A stretch of 64,000 nt of DNA from SIG307 sp045596385 (GTDB lineage Bacteria; Bacillota; Clostridia; Lachnospirales; Lachnospiraceae). The notes under the pieces were generated by a model. The model did no database searches. It saw nothing but the letters and a program-made list of their open reading frames with translations, and was not told the origin of the DNA. Below, piece after piece: positions 7,589 to 15,682 of the stretch (position 1 is its first letter; every line of letters starts with the position of its first letter). Made by a program: the position numbers and the translations under genes. Location: contig JAZOCC010000004.1 of the NCBI GenBank assembly GCA_045596385.1, positions 1 through 64,000 of the forward strand. Direction: 5' to 3'.

Positions 7589-10120
7589 ATGGAAGAAAAG
7601 AAGAGGCAGGTTCTTCGTAGTTGGTTAGAGATAGAATTGTATAAAATTGCAAAGAAAATGGGTCTTGTTGAAAAAGTATATGAGACAAGTGAAGAACTGA
7701 TAATTGATACAATACGTTGTCTCGACCATGAATCAATAATGAAAGCGGAACCATCTGTTAACTATATAATAACAGTGATAGGATTGATGTGGGAGCATAC
7801 AGACCATGAAAAATATGATATTAGAAAGATTATTATTAAATTTCTTTCTCGAGTAGGGTATCCGACTTCGGCAATAATATGTGATGAAAATTTTGATGTA
7901 AAAGAGGGTAGTTTTTCACAATTAGATAGTTGGATAGATGAAATCCTTACAACAATTAACCAAATGAAAAATGAGGTTCTTGTTGGAGATAAAAAGTATA
8001 TTTTGACAGATTATCAAAAACAGATATGGGACAGCATGGATGCGGATAAGATATTAGGGATATCTGCACCTACGTCAGCAGGGAAATCGTTTGTAATTCT
8101 TTTGAAAATTGTAAATCGTTTAATCACTGAAAATATAGATGTAGTATATATTGTGCCGACACTAAGTCTTTTAAATCAGGTGACGGAGGATTTTAATAGA
8201 GAATTAAAAAAAGTTGGTGTAAAGGATTATTGGATTTCAAATTCATTTGATGATGAACAGACAGAGGAAAGAAGAAGTATTTATGTAATGACGCAAGAAA
8301 AGGCGATTGCAGCGTTTTCTGATTCAGAGAGAGCTTTTTCGAAAAGATTGCTTTTGGTTGCAGATGAGATTCAAAATATTGAGAGAATTAAAGAAGATAC
8401 TGATCAAAGATCCAAGATACTATTTGATACATTAATTGAGTTTAGATACAAGCAAAATGTTGAACAGATTATTATTTCTGGTCCAAGGATTGAGGAAATT
8501 GAAAAAGTTGGAGCAAGTATATTTGGAATAGAGACAAAAGATCACACAACAAATGTAAGCCCAGTATTAAATTTAACATATAGTATAAAAAGAATCGATA
8601 AACGGTATATGCTTAAGCAGTATTGCGCACTCACAGAAGAACCAATGGTTATAGAAATTGAAAATTCGAATATCATCGAAGGATATGGTCAGAAAACATA
8701 TACAGATAGATACTTGGCTTACCTAAATGGTTTAGTAAAAGGAGTAGGAAAGGAGTCTCAAAATATAATTTTTTCACCGACATCTGATACGGCTAGAAAA
8801 ATTGCATTAGCGCTGGATGGAGAAGTGGATGAAAGTAGTAAAGCACTTATTGAGTATTATAGTGCAACTATAAAAGATAATTATGCTCTTTGTAAAACTT
8901 TGTCAAATGGTGTAGCATATCATCATGGGAAACTACCAATGCATGTGAGAAGAACCCTTGAGAAAGCTATATCAGATAAAAAAATACGGTATGTTGTTTG
9001 TACAACAACTTTATTGCAAGGAGTAAATTTACCTGCTCAAAATGTATTTATTAGAAATCCACACTTGTATGTCAAAAAGAAAAAGGATGCCCCGGAACTG
9101 ACAAATTATGAGATGGCAAATTTGCGTGGACGAGCAGGGAGATTGCTGAAAGATTATGTTGGACGTACTTTTGTGATGGATGAGGATGAATTTGTAGACA
9201 CGGAGGGGTATGAACAACTAGAGTTATTTGAAGATGTAACGAAGGAATTACCATCTGGATATGAACAAAAGTTTGAAGAATATCGTGAAGCAATAGAATA
9301 TGCTCTTGAAGAGAACAAACCGGTTGATGCGACGATGAAAAAATATGGATATATTATTTCTTATATTCGTCAATCCGTTTTGAGATATGGCTCTGAGTCG
9401 CAACAAAGAATGCGAGATGTTGGAATTAAACTAACACAGAAGCAAGTGGCTGCGATTATACATAAACTTGAGCAAATTACGGTGCCAAAAGAAGTTTGTT
9501 ATAAAAATAGATATTGGGATCCGTTTGTCTTGGATGCTATCTATACAACTTTTGAGGGACAAGTGCCTGATACGCCGATGGAAAAGGGGGCAAAAGGAAA
9601 AATTGATAAAATAATGCGATTCTTGAGGGATACGGAAGAAACTGTAGATATGTATAGAAAATATGTTCCTACTATGTATCAAAATGGCAAAATGCGTAGT
9701 ATTATGGTTGGGTTAAGCTTAAAGTGGGCGAATGGTGAAAAACTGAGTGAGATTTTAAGTGATTCTAGATACGATGGCGAAGATGGAATGGATAACATTG
9801 ATAATACAATTGAATTATTGCAAAACACGATTTCATTTAGCTTACCACTATTATTAAGACCTATATATGATATGTGGAAACCAGAGAGTTGCTTTTTGAC
9901 TTGTATGCAAGCTGGAGCATTTAGTAATATTGTTCGTTGTATGATAGAGATGGGTATTCCGAGAGAAACGGCGTTATTTTTATATGAGGAGTTATTTAAA
10001 GAAAAAGATTGTACGGAAGAGGACAAACTGAAGTTGGATAGGATTATTCGAGAGAAAGTACAGCAAGGCTACAATGAACTACCATATTGGATACGAGTGC
10101 AGTTGGATTTCTTGGTATGA
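7589..10120 (+). CDS. hamB: Hachiman defence helicase HamB
   Basis: 843 residues, superfamily-2 (Ski2-like) helicase. Walker A is SAPTSAGKS (159–167), Walker B/DExH is LLLVADEIQN (254–263, DEIQ in place of DEAH), motif III SGPR, a C-terminal RecA domain with YHHGKLP and TTTLLQGVNLPA, and motif VI GRAGR (514–518). The N-terminal ~130 and C-terminal ~300 residues are family-specific helical regions. Start follows AGAGGTGATT. With HamA it forms a Hachiman complex that senses DNA ends or phage DNA. Same AT-rich composition as hamA. Confidence 0.9.
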   Translation: MEEKKRQVLRSWLEIELYKIAKKMGLVEKVYETSEELIIDTIRCLDHESIMKAEPSVNYIITVIGLMWEHTDHEKYDIRKIIIKFLSRVGYPTSAIICDENFDVKEGSFSQLDSWIDEILTTINQMKNEVLVGDKKYILTDYQKQIWDSMDADKILGISAPTSAGKSFVILLKIVNRLITENIDVVYIVPTLSLLNQVTEDFNRELKKVGVKDYWISNSFDDEQTEERRSIYVMTQEKAIAAFSDSERAFSKRLLLVADEIQNIERIKEDTDQRSKILFDTLIEFRYKQNVEQIIISGPRIEEIEKVGASIFGIETKDHTTNVSPVLNLTYSIKRIDKRYMLKQYCALTEEPMVIEIENSNIIEGYGQKTYTDRYLAYLNGLVKGVGKESQNIIFSPTSDTARKIALALDGEVDESSKALIEYYSATIKDNYALCKTLSNGVAYHHGKLPMHVRRTLEKAISDKKIRYVVCTTTLLQGVNLPAQNVFIRNPHLYVKKKKDAPELTNYEMANLRGRAGRLLKDYVGRTFVMDEDEFVDTEGYEQLELFEDVTKELPSGYEQKFEEYREAIEYALEENKPVDATMKKYGYIISYIRQSVLRYGSESQQRMRDVGIKLTQKQVAAIIHKLEQITVPKEVCYKNRYWDPFVLDAIYTTFEGQVPDTPMEKGAKGKIDKIMRFLRDTEETVDMYRKYVPTMYQNGKMRSIMVGLSLKWANGEKLSEILSDSRYDGEDGMDNIDNTIELLQNTISFSLPLLLRPIYDMWKPESCFLTCMQAGAFSNIVRCMIEMGIPRETALFLYEELFKEKDCTEEDKLKLDRIIREKVQQGYNELPYWIRVQLDFLV

Positions 10121-10159
10121 TAGATGGATAGTGCCCGTGATGTAAACAAATATCGAGTA

Positions 10160-10189
10160 TTGACTTTTCCTGCAATTATTGCATATAAT
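10160..10189 (+). promoter_or_regulatory. strong sigma-A promoter for the APH-like kinase
   Basis: TTGACT (10160–10165), 18-bp spacer, TATAAT (10184–10189). Confidence 0.8.
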
Positions 10190-10201
10190 ATATTTAACAG
10201 A

Positions 10202-10245
10202 GCCCAACACGCCTCTCAACGATGCGGACCATGTTGGGCCTTTTA
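10202..10245 (+). terminator. hairpin with U-run in the 5' leader of the APH-like gene
   Basis: GCCCAACA (10202–10209) pairs with TGTTGGGC (10232–10239), followed by CTTTTAATTT. Because the promoter at 10160 lies just upstream, this terminator-like hairpin is in the leader of the kinase mRNA and could attenuate it. The downstream GGAGGCCCCC next to the start could pair with GGGCC of the hairpin. Confidence 0.55.
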
Positions 10246-10266
10246 ATTTAGAGGAAGGAGGCCCCC

Positions 10267-11301
10267 ATGTCACTTGAAAAATCTGTTTTAAACGAAACAA
10301 TCATCTCGGATTTGTTGTTTCAACATTACGGGCTATCTCCCGTATCTGCAAAGAAACTGAAGCTTGGCACTGCCAACTGTTTTCAAGTATATGACGGTAA
10401 TAAGTATTATTTCCTGAAAGAATTTCAAAGCGACATTTCGGAGGATGAAGTGGTTCGGGAAGTAAAGCTGTTAGAACATCTTTCTAACGCAGAGTTCTCT
10501 GTAACACGTTTTTATAAAACCAGTAACAACGAATTTGTAATAAAGTATCAGAACCACATCATTTGCTTGGAGGAATACATAGAAGGACAGACCTACGGAT
10601 ACAACGATTTACCTCTCGATTTGCTTCCTAAAGTTGGCAGAATGCTTGGAAAACTGCATCAAGCCCTGAAAGACTACTCGTTACCCATCGGTATGTCTGA
10701 TGAGTGGTTGGATTCTATTTCTGCGGATAGTGTAATCGCGAAATACGATGAGTTGATTAAAATCGCGGAAAGCAAAGCAGATGACGAAAATATTCCTCAG
10801 ATTATTGATGATTTGCAGTACAAAAAGCAATTAGCGGTTCGCTGTGAAGAATACAAAAAGTATTATAACGGGATTACCTATTGCTCCACTCACGGTGATT
10901 ATCAGGGCTGCCAGCTTATTTGGGAGCAGGATGAAATCAAGGCGGTGATTGATTTTTCTGCTGCCTCTTGTTTGCCGGTTACTTGGGAAATCATGCGTTC
11001 CTTTGTACAATCGTCGAGTCTATGCAGAAATACTGTAACAATAGATATTGCAGCACTTTGTGAATATGTGCGGGAATATATGCGCTTCTCTCCTCTTACG
11101 AAAAACGATATGATTGCTATGCCATATGTTTATTTGTTCCAGCTTGCCCAAAGCAGGTATGGTTACCCGCAGTATTTGTTGAATACCGATTCCGAGGACA
11201 GAGAGGGGTTGTTACGGTTTGCGTTTTGGCGTACACAGATGTGTCGGGAAGTAGAGAGAAAAGCAAAGGAGATTTCGGAGGAGTTGGTGAAACTTTTGTA
11301 G
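10267..11301 (+). CDS. aminoglycoside phosphotransferase-like (APH/choline kinase fold) protein
   Basis: 344 residues. The kinase catalytic loop is THGDYQGCQLIW with H209, D211 and a Gln at the position of the usual metal-binding Asn (216); the metal aspartate is in AVIDFS. An N-lobe with YYFLKEFQ (ATP-binding lysine) is present, as in APH, homoserine and choline kinases and CotS-type proteins. The start is preceded by GGAGG. The small-molecule substrate is unknown; the Asn-to-Gln change could reduce activity. It precedes a MerR/GyrI drug-type regulator by 138 bp but that gene has its own promoter. Confidence 0.8.
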   Translation: MSLEKSVLNETIISDLLFQHYGLSPVSAKKLKLGTANCFQVYDGNKYYFLKEFQSDISEDEVVREVKLLEHLSNAEFSVTRFYKTSNNEFVIKYQNHIICLEEYIEGQTYGYNDLPLDLLPKVGRMLGKLHQALKDYSLPIGMSDEWLDSISADSVIAKYDELIKIAESKADDENIPQIIDDLQYKKQLAVRCEEYKKYYNGITYCSTHGDYQGCQLIWEQDEIKAVIDFSAASCLPVTWEIMRSFVQSSSLCRNTVTIDIAALCEYVREYMRFSPLTKNDMIAMPYVYLFQLAQSRYGYPQYLLNTDSEDREGLLRFAFWRTQMCREVERKAKEISEELVKLL

Positions 11302-11314
11302 GAAAATCCCCTTG

Positions 11315-11345
11315 ACTCTCCCCCTGACTGTAATGTTATAACCAA
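11315..11345 (+). promoter_or_regulatory. MerR-type promoter with long spacer
   Basis: TTGACT (11315–11320) and TATAAC (11340–11345) are separated by 19 bp, the length typical of promoters that MerR proteins untwist. The spacer contains CTCCCCCTGACTG. It lies 95 bp upstream of the MerR gene, suggesting autoregulation. Confidence 0.65.
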
Positions 11346-11439
11346 GCTGTAACCAAGAAACAGCGTTGTTTCGCAAACCAAATTCGGCAAGGGAAACTCT
11401 TTTATCAGCGTTTCCCTAAGCAAAGAAAGGTGTGCTGAT

Positions 11440-12630
11440 ATGTACAAGATTGGTGAATTATCACGGCTTTGCCGTATTCCGGTCAAAACGCTGCGGTACT
11501 ATGACAGTGAAGGGCTGCTTGTTCCGGACGAAATTGACCGTTTTACGGGATATCGCTACTATTCTGCCGCAAGGATTGCCGATTGCAACCGCATTATTTC
11601 CCTGAAGGAGCTTGGTTTTTCTTTGGAAGAAATAAAAAAGCATCTGCGGGCAAGCACGGACGAGGATATCCTTGCGTTGGTGGATGCCAAGTGCGCAGAA
11701 ATTGAGGAAAAAACAAAGGATCTTTCCTTACAGTTGAAGAAATTAAATCACATCAGGAAATCATTATCGGAAGGGGAGAGGACTATGTTTCCTATGGCTA
11801 TTCGAAGCGGTGACACCATTCGTGTCGCTTATCAAAGAAAGATGTATGCAACCAAAGCTGAGGCTGAGGCAACGCTTACGCAAATGAAGGAGACCCTGCC
11901 AAAGCAATTGATTGGTGCACGTACTGTGATTGTGAACTATGAGATGGAATATCGTGAAAAATACCTTGACCTTGCCATATGCGTGGAAATTACCGGCGGA
12001 CTTGCAAAGGCTTTGGGATATGAGGAAAAGACGCTTACTTTCTCAGGAGAACTGGCAACCCTAGTCTGCAAACGGGAACAGCTTGACGACGGGTATCACG
12101 CCATGCTGTCCCAAATCCACGAAATCGATTACCAAATCATTGGGGCATCCTATGAAATTTATTATGAGGACGGCACGGTAGAACTGAAAATCCCTGTATG
12201 CAAAAAAGTGAAATGCATGGACCCAGCCATTGAAAGACAAGCATTTGAGAACGATGAGACCGCCGTCGGTAAGTGGGAAATTCGGGACATTGTTTTAAGC
12301 AAGGAACAATTTGTTTACGGGCATCCGAAATGTCCGGAAGCGGAAAACTCTGTTTGGAAAGAAATATGTTTTCCGGAAGGCGGAGAGCCTTACTGGTTTC
12401 TTAAGGGATGGACAAAGGGATTTTTATATCTGGAAGCAACGATTCCGGAACCCCATCTTGTGACAATGCCGTACTCCATTGAATCCATGAACGGACGTAG
12501 CATCATGTTTTTAGAAATACCACGTAGATACGAAGACGGAAGCAGGGATGCTGTCTCGCAGTTGCTGGTGTTTGAGAAAGTGTCGGAGGAGGCACTTTTG
12601 GTGGAGGAGATAAGGATTCCGGGAAATTGA
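11440..12630 (+). CDS. MerR family regulator with GyrI-like effector domain and extra C-terminal beta domain
   Basis: 396 residues. A MerR helix-turn-helix spans about 1–70 (YKIGELSRLCRIPVKTLRYY), a dimerisation coiled coil about 75–110, and a GyrI/BmrR-like ligand domain about 120–265. A further ~120-residue beta-rich segment (275–396; SYGH-like YGHPKCPEAENSVWKE) is of a type I cannot name, so the protein is longer than usual MerR–GyrI regulators (about 270). Likely senses hydrophobic or cationic compounds. Start fixed by AAAGGTG upstream. The promoter at 11315 suggests self-control. Confidence 0.82.
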   Translation: MYKIGELSRLCRIPVKTLRYYDSEGLLVPDEIDRFTGYRYYSAARIADCNRIISLKELGFSLEEIKKHLRASTDEDILALVDAKCAEIEEKTKDLSLQLKKLNHIRKSLSEGERTMFPMAIRSGDTIRVAYQRKMYATKAEAEATLTQMKETLPKQLIGARTVIVNYEMEYREKYLDLAICVEITGGLAKALGYEEKTLTFSGELATLVCKREQLDDGYHAMLSQIHEIDYQIIGASYEIYYEDGTVELKIPVCKKVKCMDPAIERQAFENDETAVGKWEIRDIVLSKEQFVYGHPKCPEAENSVWKEICFPEGGEPYWFLKGWTKGFLYLEATIPEPHLVTMPYSIESMNGRSIMFLEIPRRYEDGSRDAVSQLLVFEKVSEEALLVEEIRIPGN

Positions 12631-12691
12631 AGTGCTTCACATGTGGAAGGCGTAGCTGCACTACGCACTAGGCACATAATAAGTTTTTTTA

Positions 12692-12720
12692 TTGACTTTT
12701 TTGATGAAGTCTGATATAAT
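12692..12720 (+). promoter_or_regulatory. strong promoter of the structured leader RNA
   Basis: TTGACT (12692–12697), 17-bp spacer, TATAAT (12715–12720). Transcription would begin near 12727, at the first base of the structured RNA. Confidence 0.85.
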
Positions 12721-12726
12721 TAAATT

Positions 12727-12875
12727 GAACGAAGAAGACCGTGGTCGTTCGGCTCACGGTTGGAGTTCCCAAAAGAGAGTTGGGTTCGCTCTCCCGAATA
12801 GGCTGCAAAGCTGAAAACCAAGGAACCTTACAAAAGAAAGTGTAATGCTCCTGATTTTTGTCAGGAGCATTTTTC
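12727..12875 (+). ncRNA. structured leader RNA with two possible H-type pseudoknots and a terminator
   Basis: Reading the transcript by eye: GAACGA/TCGTTC closes a loop whose CCGTG can pair with the later CACGG (first H-type pseudoknot, 12727–12759). CCCAA/TTGGG closes a loop whose GAGAG pairs with later CTCTC (second, about 12768–12794). Then a GGCT-GCAA-AGCT hairpin and a strong terminator. It matches no riboswitch consensus I know. The promoter–RNA–terminator–nuclease gene order is that of type III toxin–antitoxin loci, but an attenuating riboswitch is an alternative. Confidence 0.6.
12845..12875 (+). terminator. intrinsic terminator between leader RNA and PBECR4-like gene
   Basis: ATGCTCCTGA and TCAGGAGCAT form a perfect 10-bp stem with loop TTTTTG, followed by TTTT. 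It ends seven bases before the ribosome site of the next gene, so the gene is expressed only by read-through. Confidence 0.9.
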
Positions 12876-12897
12876 GTGTATGGGGGTGATATATAAT

Positions 12898-13482
12898 TTG
12901 GATGATTTGCTACAAAAGTATGAGGATTACATACGTTTGAAAAATTGCAAAGCAGAGTATTTGCTTTCTAATGGAACGATAATTGAAGTTACATATAAAG
13001 AGGAATTTTTTATACATTTGTTAGGATTACACAAACTGACGGATATTCAATTAATACAGTTGTTCAATGACAAAAGCAACAAAAAGGTTCAAACCAAGTA
13101 TATAATCAGTCGTATCAAGAAAGGTATGTTTACGGATGCGATGGTAAGAGCAAGTGTATTTTATTCTGATATTGCGGAGCGATATGAAAATTTTTCTTAT
13201 GAAAATCTTACAACGCTGACCTATACGGATGCGGTGATCAATTTTAATCCCAATCGAATTCAATCAAAACTAAAAAGTGATTACTTATTGTTTGAAGAAA
13301 AGGGAAACGGTGTATATAATCATTTAGGAATTGCTCTTGATACATTTACAGGGGAACGATATATCGAGACTTTTTTTCGTGAACCCAGTGATATGTATAT
13401 AGCAGGGCAGCGAGTTGTAAAAGTAAAAAGTTTTACACTTTATGATCCGGATGGTCAGGTTATTGTTACAGATTCGTTTTGA
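12898..13482 (+). CDS. PBECR4-like putative nuclease (BECR fold)
   Basis: About 194 residues. The segment FFIHLLGLHKLTD and the following helices, ending in GVYNHLGIALD … RYIETFF, resemble the PBECR4 family (phage barnase–EndoU–ColicinE5/RelE-like nucleases), predicted RNases. I choose TTG at 12898 because GGGGGTGAT (12882–12890) is an ideal Shine–Dalgarno for it; the ATG at 12880 would lie on top of that site. AT-rich, with a terminator and structured RNA in its leader. Family assignment is by recall and not certain; toxin function is inference. Confidence 0.62.
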   Translation: MDDLLQKYEDYIRLKNCKAEYLLSNGTIIEVTYKEEFFIHLLGLHKLTDIQLIQLFNDKSNKKVQTKYIISRIKKGMFTDAMVRASVFYSDIAERYENFSYENLTTLTYTDAVINFNPNRIQSKLKSDYLLFEEKGNGVYNHLGIALDTFTGERYIETFFREPSDMYIAGQRVVKVKSFTLYDPDGQVIVTDSF

Positions 13483-13586
13483 TAGTGCTTTTTTAGATGT
13501 CTTAGATAATTCGACACCACTGCGCACAAAATGTCAGGATTTTTCCTTCGTGAGAATATACAATCATAGCCAAGGAGGATGAAGCG

Positions 13587-14426
13587 ATGGAATGGATACA
13601 ATCGATTAACAAGGCAATTGAATATATGGAAACGCATCTGACAGAGGATATTCACTGTGAAGATGTGGCCGGGCATGTACATATTTCCGTGTTCCATTTC
13701 CAGAGAACCTTTGCTCTTTTTACCGGGATGTCGGTGGGCGAATATTTGCGGAAACGGCGTTTATCCTTGGCGGGTGAAGAATTAACAAAGCAGGGCACGA
13801 AAGTGATAGATGTGGCGTTGAAGTACGGTTACGATTCGCCGGAAAGCTTTTCAAAAGCCTTTACCCGATTCCACGGTATCACGCCCAGTCAGGTCAAAAA
13901 GGGAAAAGAGCTGAAATCCTTCAATAAACTTGTTGTTAAGATAACAGTGGAAGGAGGTACGGTAATGGATTATCGTATTGAAAAGAAGGATGCATTCAGA
14001 TTGTTGGTGTACGGAAAGATGTTTACGGAGGAAAGTAGCACCAAGGGAATTCCGGCATTTTGGGACGAGTATTATCGGGAGGAAATCTACAAGAAAGCAC
14101 CGGGCTATTTAGGCGTTTGTGCACAAGAAAAGGACGGTGCAAAAGAGTTTCTGTACGGAATCGGATGCGATGCCGACGATGTAGCAGAAGTACCGGAAGG
14201 ATTTCAAATCATCAACATTCCGGCATATACCTGGGCAATTTTCAAATGTGTCGGTCCGATGCCGGATGCGATTCAGAATATGTGGGATGTCATTTACCGG
14301 GAGTGGTTGCCTGGAGCGGAGTATGAGCTGATACCGGATTATGACATTGAGAATTATTTGCCGGGAGATAATACGGCGGAGGATTATGTGAGCGAGATTT
14401 GGTTGCCGGTAAGGGAAAGAGCGTAA
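13587..14426 (+). CDS. AraC family regulator with C-terminal GyrI-like effector domain
   Basis: 279 residues. Two AraC helix-turn-helix motifs fill about 1–105 (VAGHVHISVFHFQRTF and DVALKYGYDSPESFSKAF), and a GyrI/BacT-like ligand domain spans about 125–277 (IEKKDAFRLLVYG … YTWAIFKCVGP … DYVSEIWLPV). This HTH-first order is the Rob/SoxS-like "AraC_E_bind" type. Start follows AAGGAGGATG. It is the first of four AraC regulators with different C-terminal domains between 13.6 and 20.2 kb. Confidence 0.88.
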   Translation: MEWIQSINKAIEYMETHLTEDIHCEDVAGHVHISVFHFQRTFALFTGMSVGEYLRKRRLSLAGEELTKQGTKVIDVALKYGYDSPESFSKAFTRFHGITPSQVKKGKELKSFNKLVVKITVEGGTVMDYRIEKKDAFRLLVYGKMFTEESSTKGIPAFWDEYYREEIYKKAPGYLGVCAQEKDGAKEFLYGIGCDADDVAEVPEGFQIINIPAYTWAIFKCVGPMPDAIQNMWDVIYREWLPGAEYELIPDYDIENYLPGDNTAEDYVSEIWLPVRERA

Positions 14427-14503
14427 GACTTGCGATAGGTATTTGGAGTTGTTGAGAGATGATGTTCAATATCATGGTCAGAGTGAACAAGAAAATGACC
14501 ATA

Positions 14504-14526
14504 ATCCTGACCAAGTTGGTCAGGAT
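14504..14526. repeat. perfect dyad in an otherwise empty gap
   Basis: ATCCTGACC and GGTCAGGAT flank AAGTT. The surrounding 14427–14650 holds no convincing gene. Another dyad, AAGAAAGAT (14642–14650) and ATCTTTCTT (14663–14671), overlaps the -35 box of the T-box promoter. Confidence 0.5.
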
Positions 14527-14654
14527 GTGGTTAACATGAGGCGTATTGTGCACAATAGTCATGACCCGGATAATTCGCTCATTATTATGAACGAATTATG
14601 ACTGGATAGGATATTGTGGAAATGATTTGTATTCTGAATTGAAGAAAGATTCGC

Positions 14655-14683
14655 TTGACAGCATCTTTCTTTAAGTTTATAAT
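14655..14683 (+). promoter_or_regulatory. consensus promoter of the T-box transcript
   Basis: TTGACA (14655–14660), 17-bp spacer, TATAAT (14678–14683): both hexamers match consensus exactly. Confidence 0.85.
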
Positions 14684-14689
14684 ACCCTT

Positions 14690-15000
14690 AATTTCATATT
14701 CAAGTGATTTGATTAAGAAAAGCAATGATAAGAAGAAGTAGCACAGAGGGAAGCATACAGAAAGTAGCCGGTTGATGAGAGGCGCATGGAATACTTTGTG
14801 TGAATACATCTTTGAGCTTCGCACCAAATTCCGCAGAATGTGCGGATAGTAGACTGCGACGGTTCCTGCACCCGTTAACGTGCTAGAGTATAAGCCGTAT
14901 GGTCGTACTCGAAGAGATAAGCAGTGTAAGCTGTTTATAAACATTAGGTGGTATCGCGAGATGATTAGACTCTCGTCCTTTTGAAGGACGGGAGTTTTTT
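14690..15000 (+). promoter_or_regulatory. T-box leader (tRNA-sensing attenuator)
   Basis: The antiterminator T-box is AGGTGGTATCGCGAG (14946–14960). A terminator follows: CTCGTCCTT and AAGGACGGGAG with a T6 run (about 14970–15000), sharing bases with the antiterminator. Stem I features are visible upstream: AGTAG near 14734, and CAGAAAGTAGCCGGTTGATGAG at its tip. In GAATACATC (14803–14811) TAC at 14805 is my best guess at the specifier codon (tyrosine), but the stem was not folded computationally. The next gene is a GNAT acetyltransferase, not a tRNA synthetase. Confidence 0.88.
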
Positions 15001-15076
15001 GTTCATTGGTTGTCTTAATCGCTCTGGAATAGAAAGAAAAATCTGTAAGAGGAAATTACTCGGAAAGGAAACGAAA

Positions 15077-15574
15077 ATGACAACCAATACAACAATTAAC
15101 CCACAGGTGGAATTACGGAGATTTCAACCGGAGGATGCAGAAGAAACGGCACGGTTGATTACTAAAACGCTACGAATAAGCAATAGCAAGGACTATTCAA
15201 CGGAGAATATTGAGGCTAATGTGGCATCCCATTCGGCAGAGATTTTAACTGAAAGAGCAAAATGGGGACATATGTATGTGGCGTGTGAAGGTCTCAAAAT
15301 CATTGGATGTGGTGGGATTGCACCATATTGGGGAAGTACTACGGAAAGTATTTTGTTGACGATTTTTGTGTTACCGGAATACCAAGGAAAAGGAATCGGA
15401 AAACAAATTATCCAAAAATTGGAGCAAGATGAGTTCTTTTTAAGAGCAAATCGAATTGAAATCCCTGCGTCCGTTACAGCAATCGAATTCTACAAGAAAA
15501 TGGGTTATAATTACAAAAACGGAATTGCTGAGGTAGATGAGGAACAGCTTTGTCGGATGGAGAAATATAGGTAG
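15077..15574 (+). CDS. GNAT family N-acetyltransferase under T-box control
   Basis: 165 residues from ATG 15077, chosen because GGAAAGGAA lies just upstream; a longer frame would begin inside the T-box terminator. Motif A is FVLPEYQGKGIGKQIIQKL, and the C-terminal AIEFYKKMGY is motif B. Acetyl-CoA-dependent; acceptor unknown. Placement 77 bp after a T-box terminator implies expression rises when one tRNA is uncharged, so an amino-acid-related acceptor is plausible. The T-box may instead be a relic of a lost synthetase or biosynthetic gene. Confidence 0.85.
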   Translation: MTTNTTINPQVELRRFQPEDAEETARLITKTLRISNSKDYSTENIEANVASHSAEILTERAKWGHMYVACEGLKIIGCGGIAPYWGSTTESILLTIFVLPEYQGKGIGKQIIQKLEQDEFFLRANRIEIPASVTAIEFYKKMGYNYKNGIAEVDEEQLCRMEKYR

Positions 15575-15682
15575 TAGCAGAGAAAAAGCGTTCCTACTCC
15601 ACCTTTAGAAAAAAAGTCGGGCACGCTCCTCCGCTTTACGCTATAATAAACTCATACTTGCAAGTGAACAGGAGCGAACGAG

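Noticed and set aside
10222..10251. 9-codon leader peptide before the APH-like kinase
   Set aside because: No ribosome site; noted only as part of the attenuator idea.
12727..12875. SAM, glycine, preQ1, T-box, ZTP or c-di-GMP riboswitch
   Set aside because: None of the conserved cores of these classes could be placed on the RNA; left as an unassigned structured leader.
12880..12882. ATG 12880 as start of the PBECR4-like gene
   Set aside because: The best ribosome site (GGGGGTGAT, 12882–12890) is downstream of this ATG; TTG 12898 fits better.
12898..13482. Evidence for a prophage
   Set aside because: The family name includes 'phage', but no capsid, terminase, integrase or lysis gene occurs near it.
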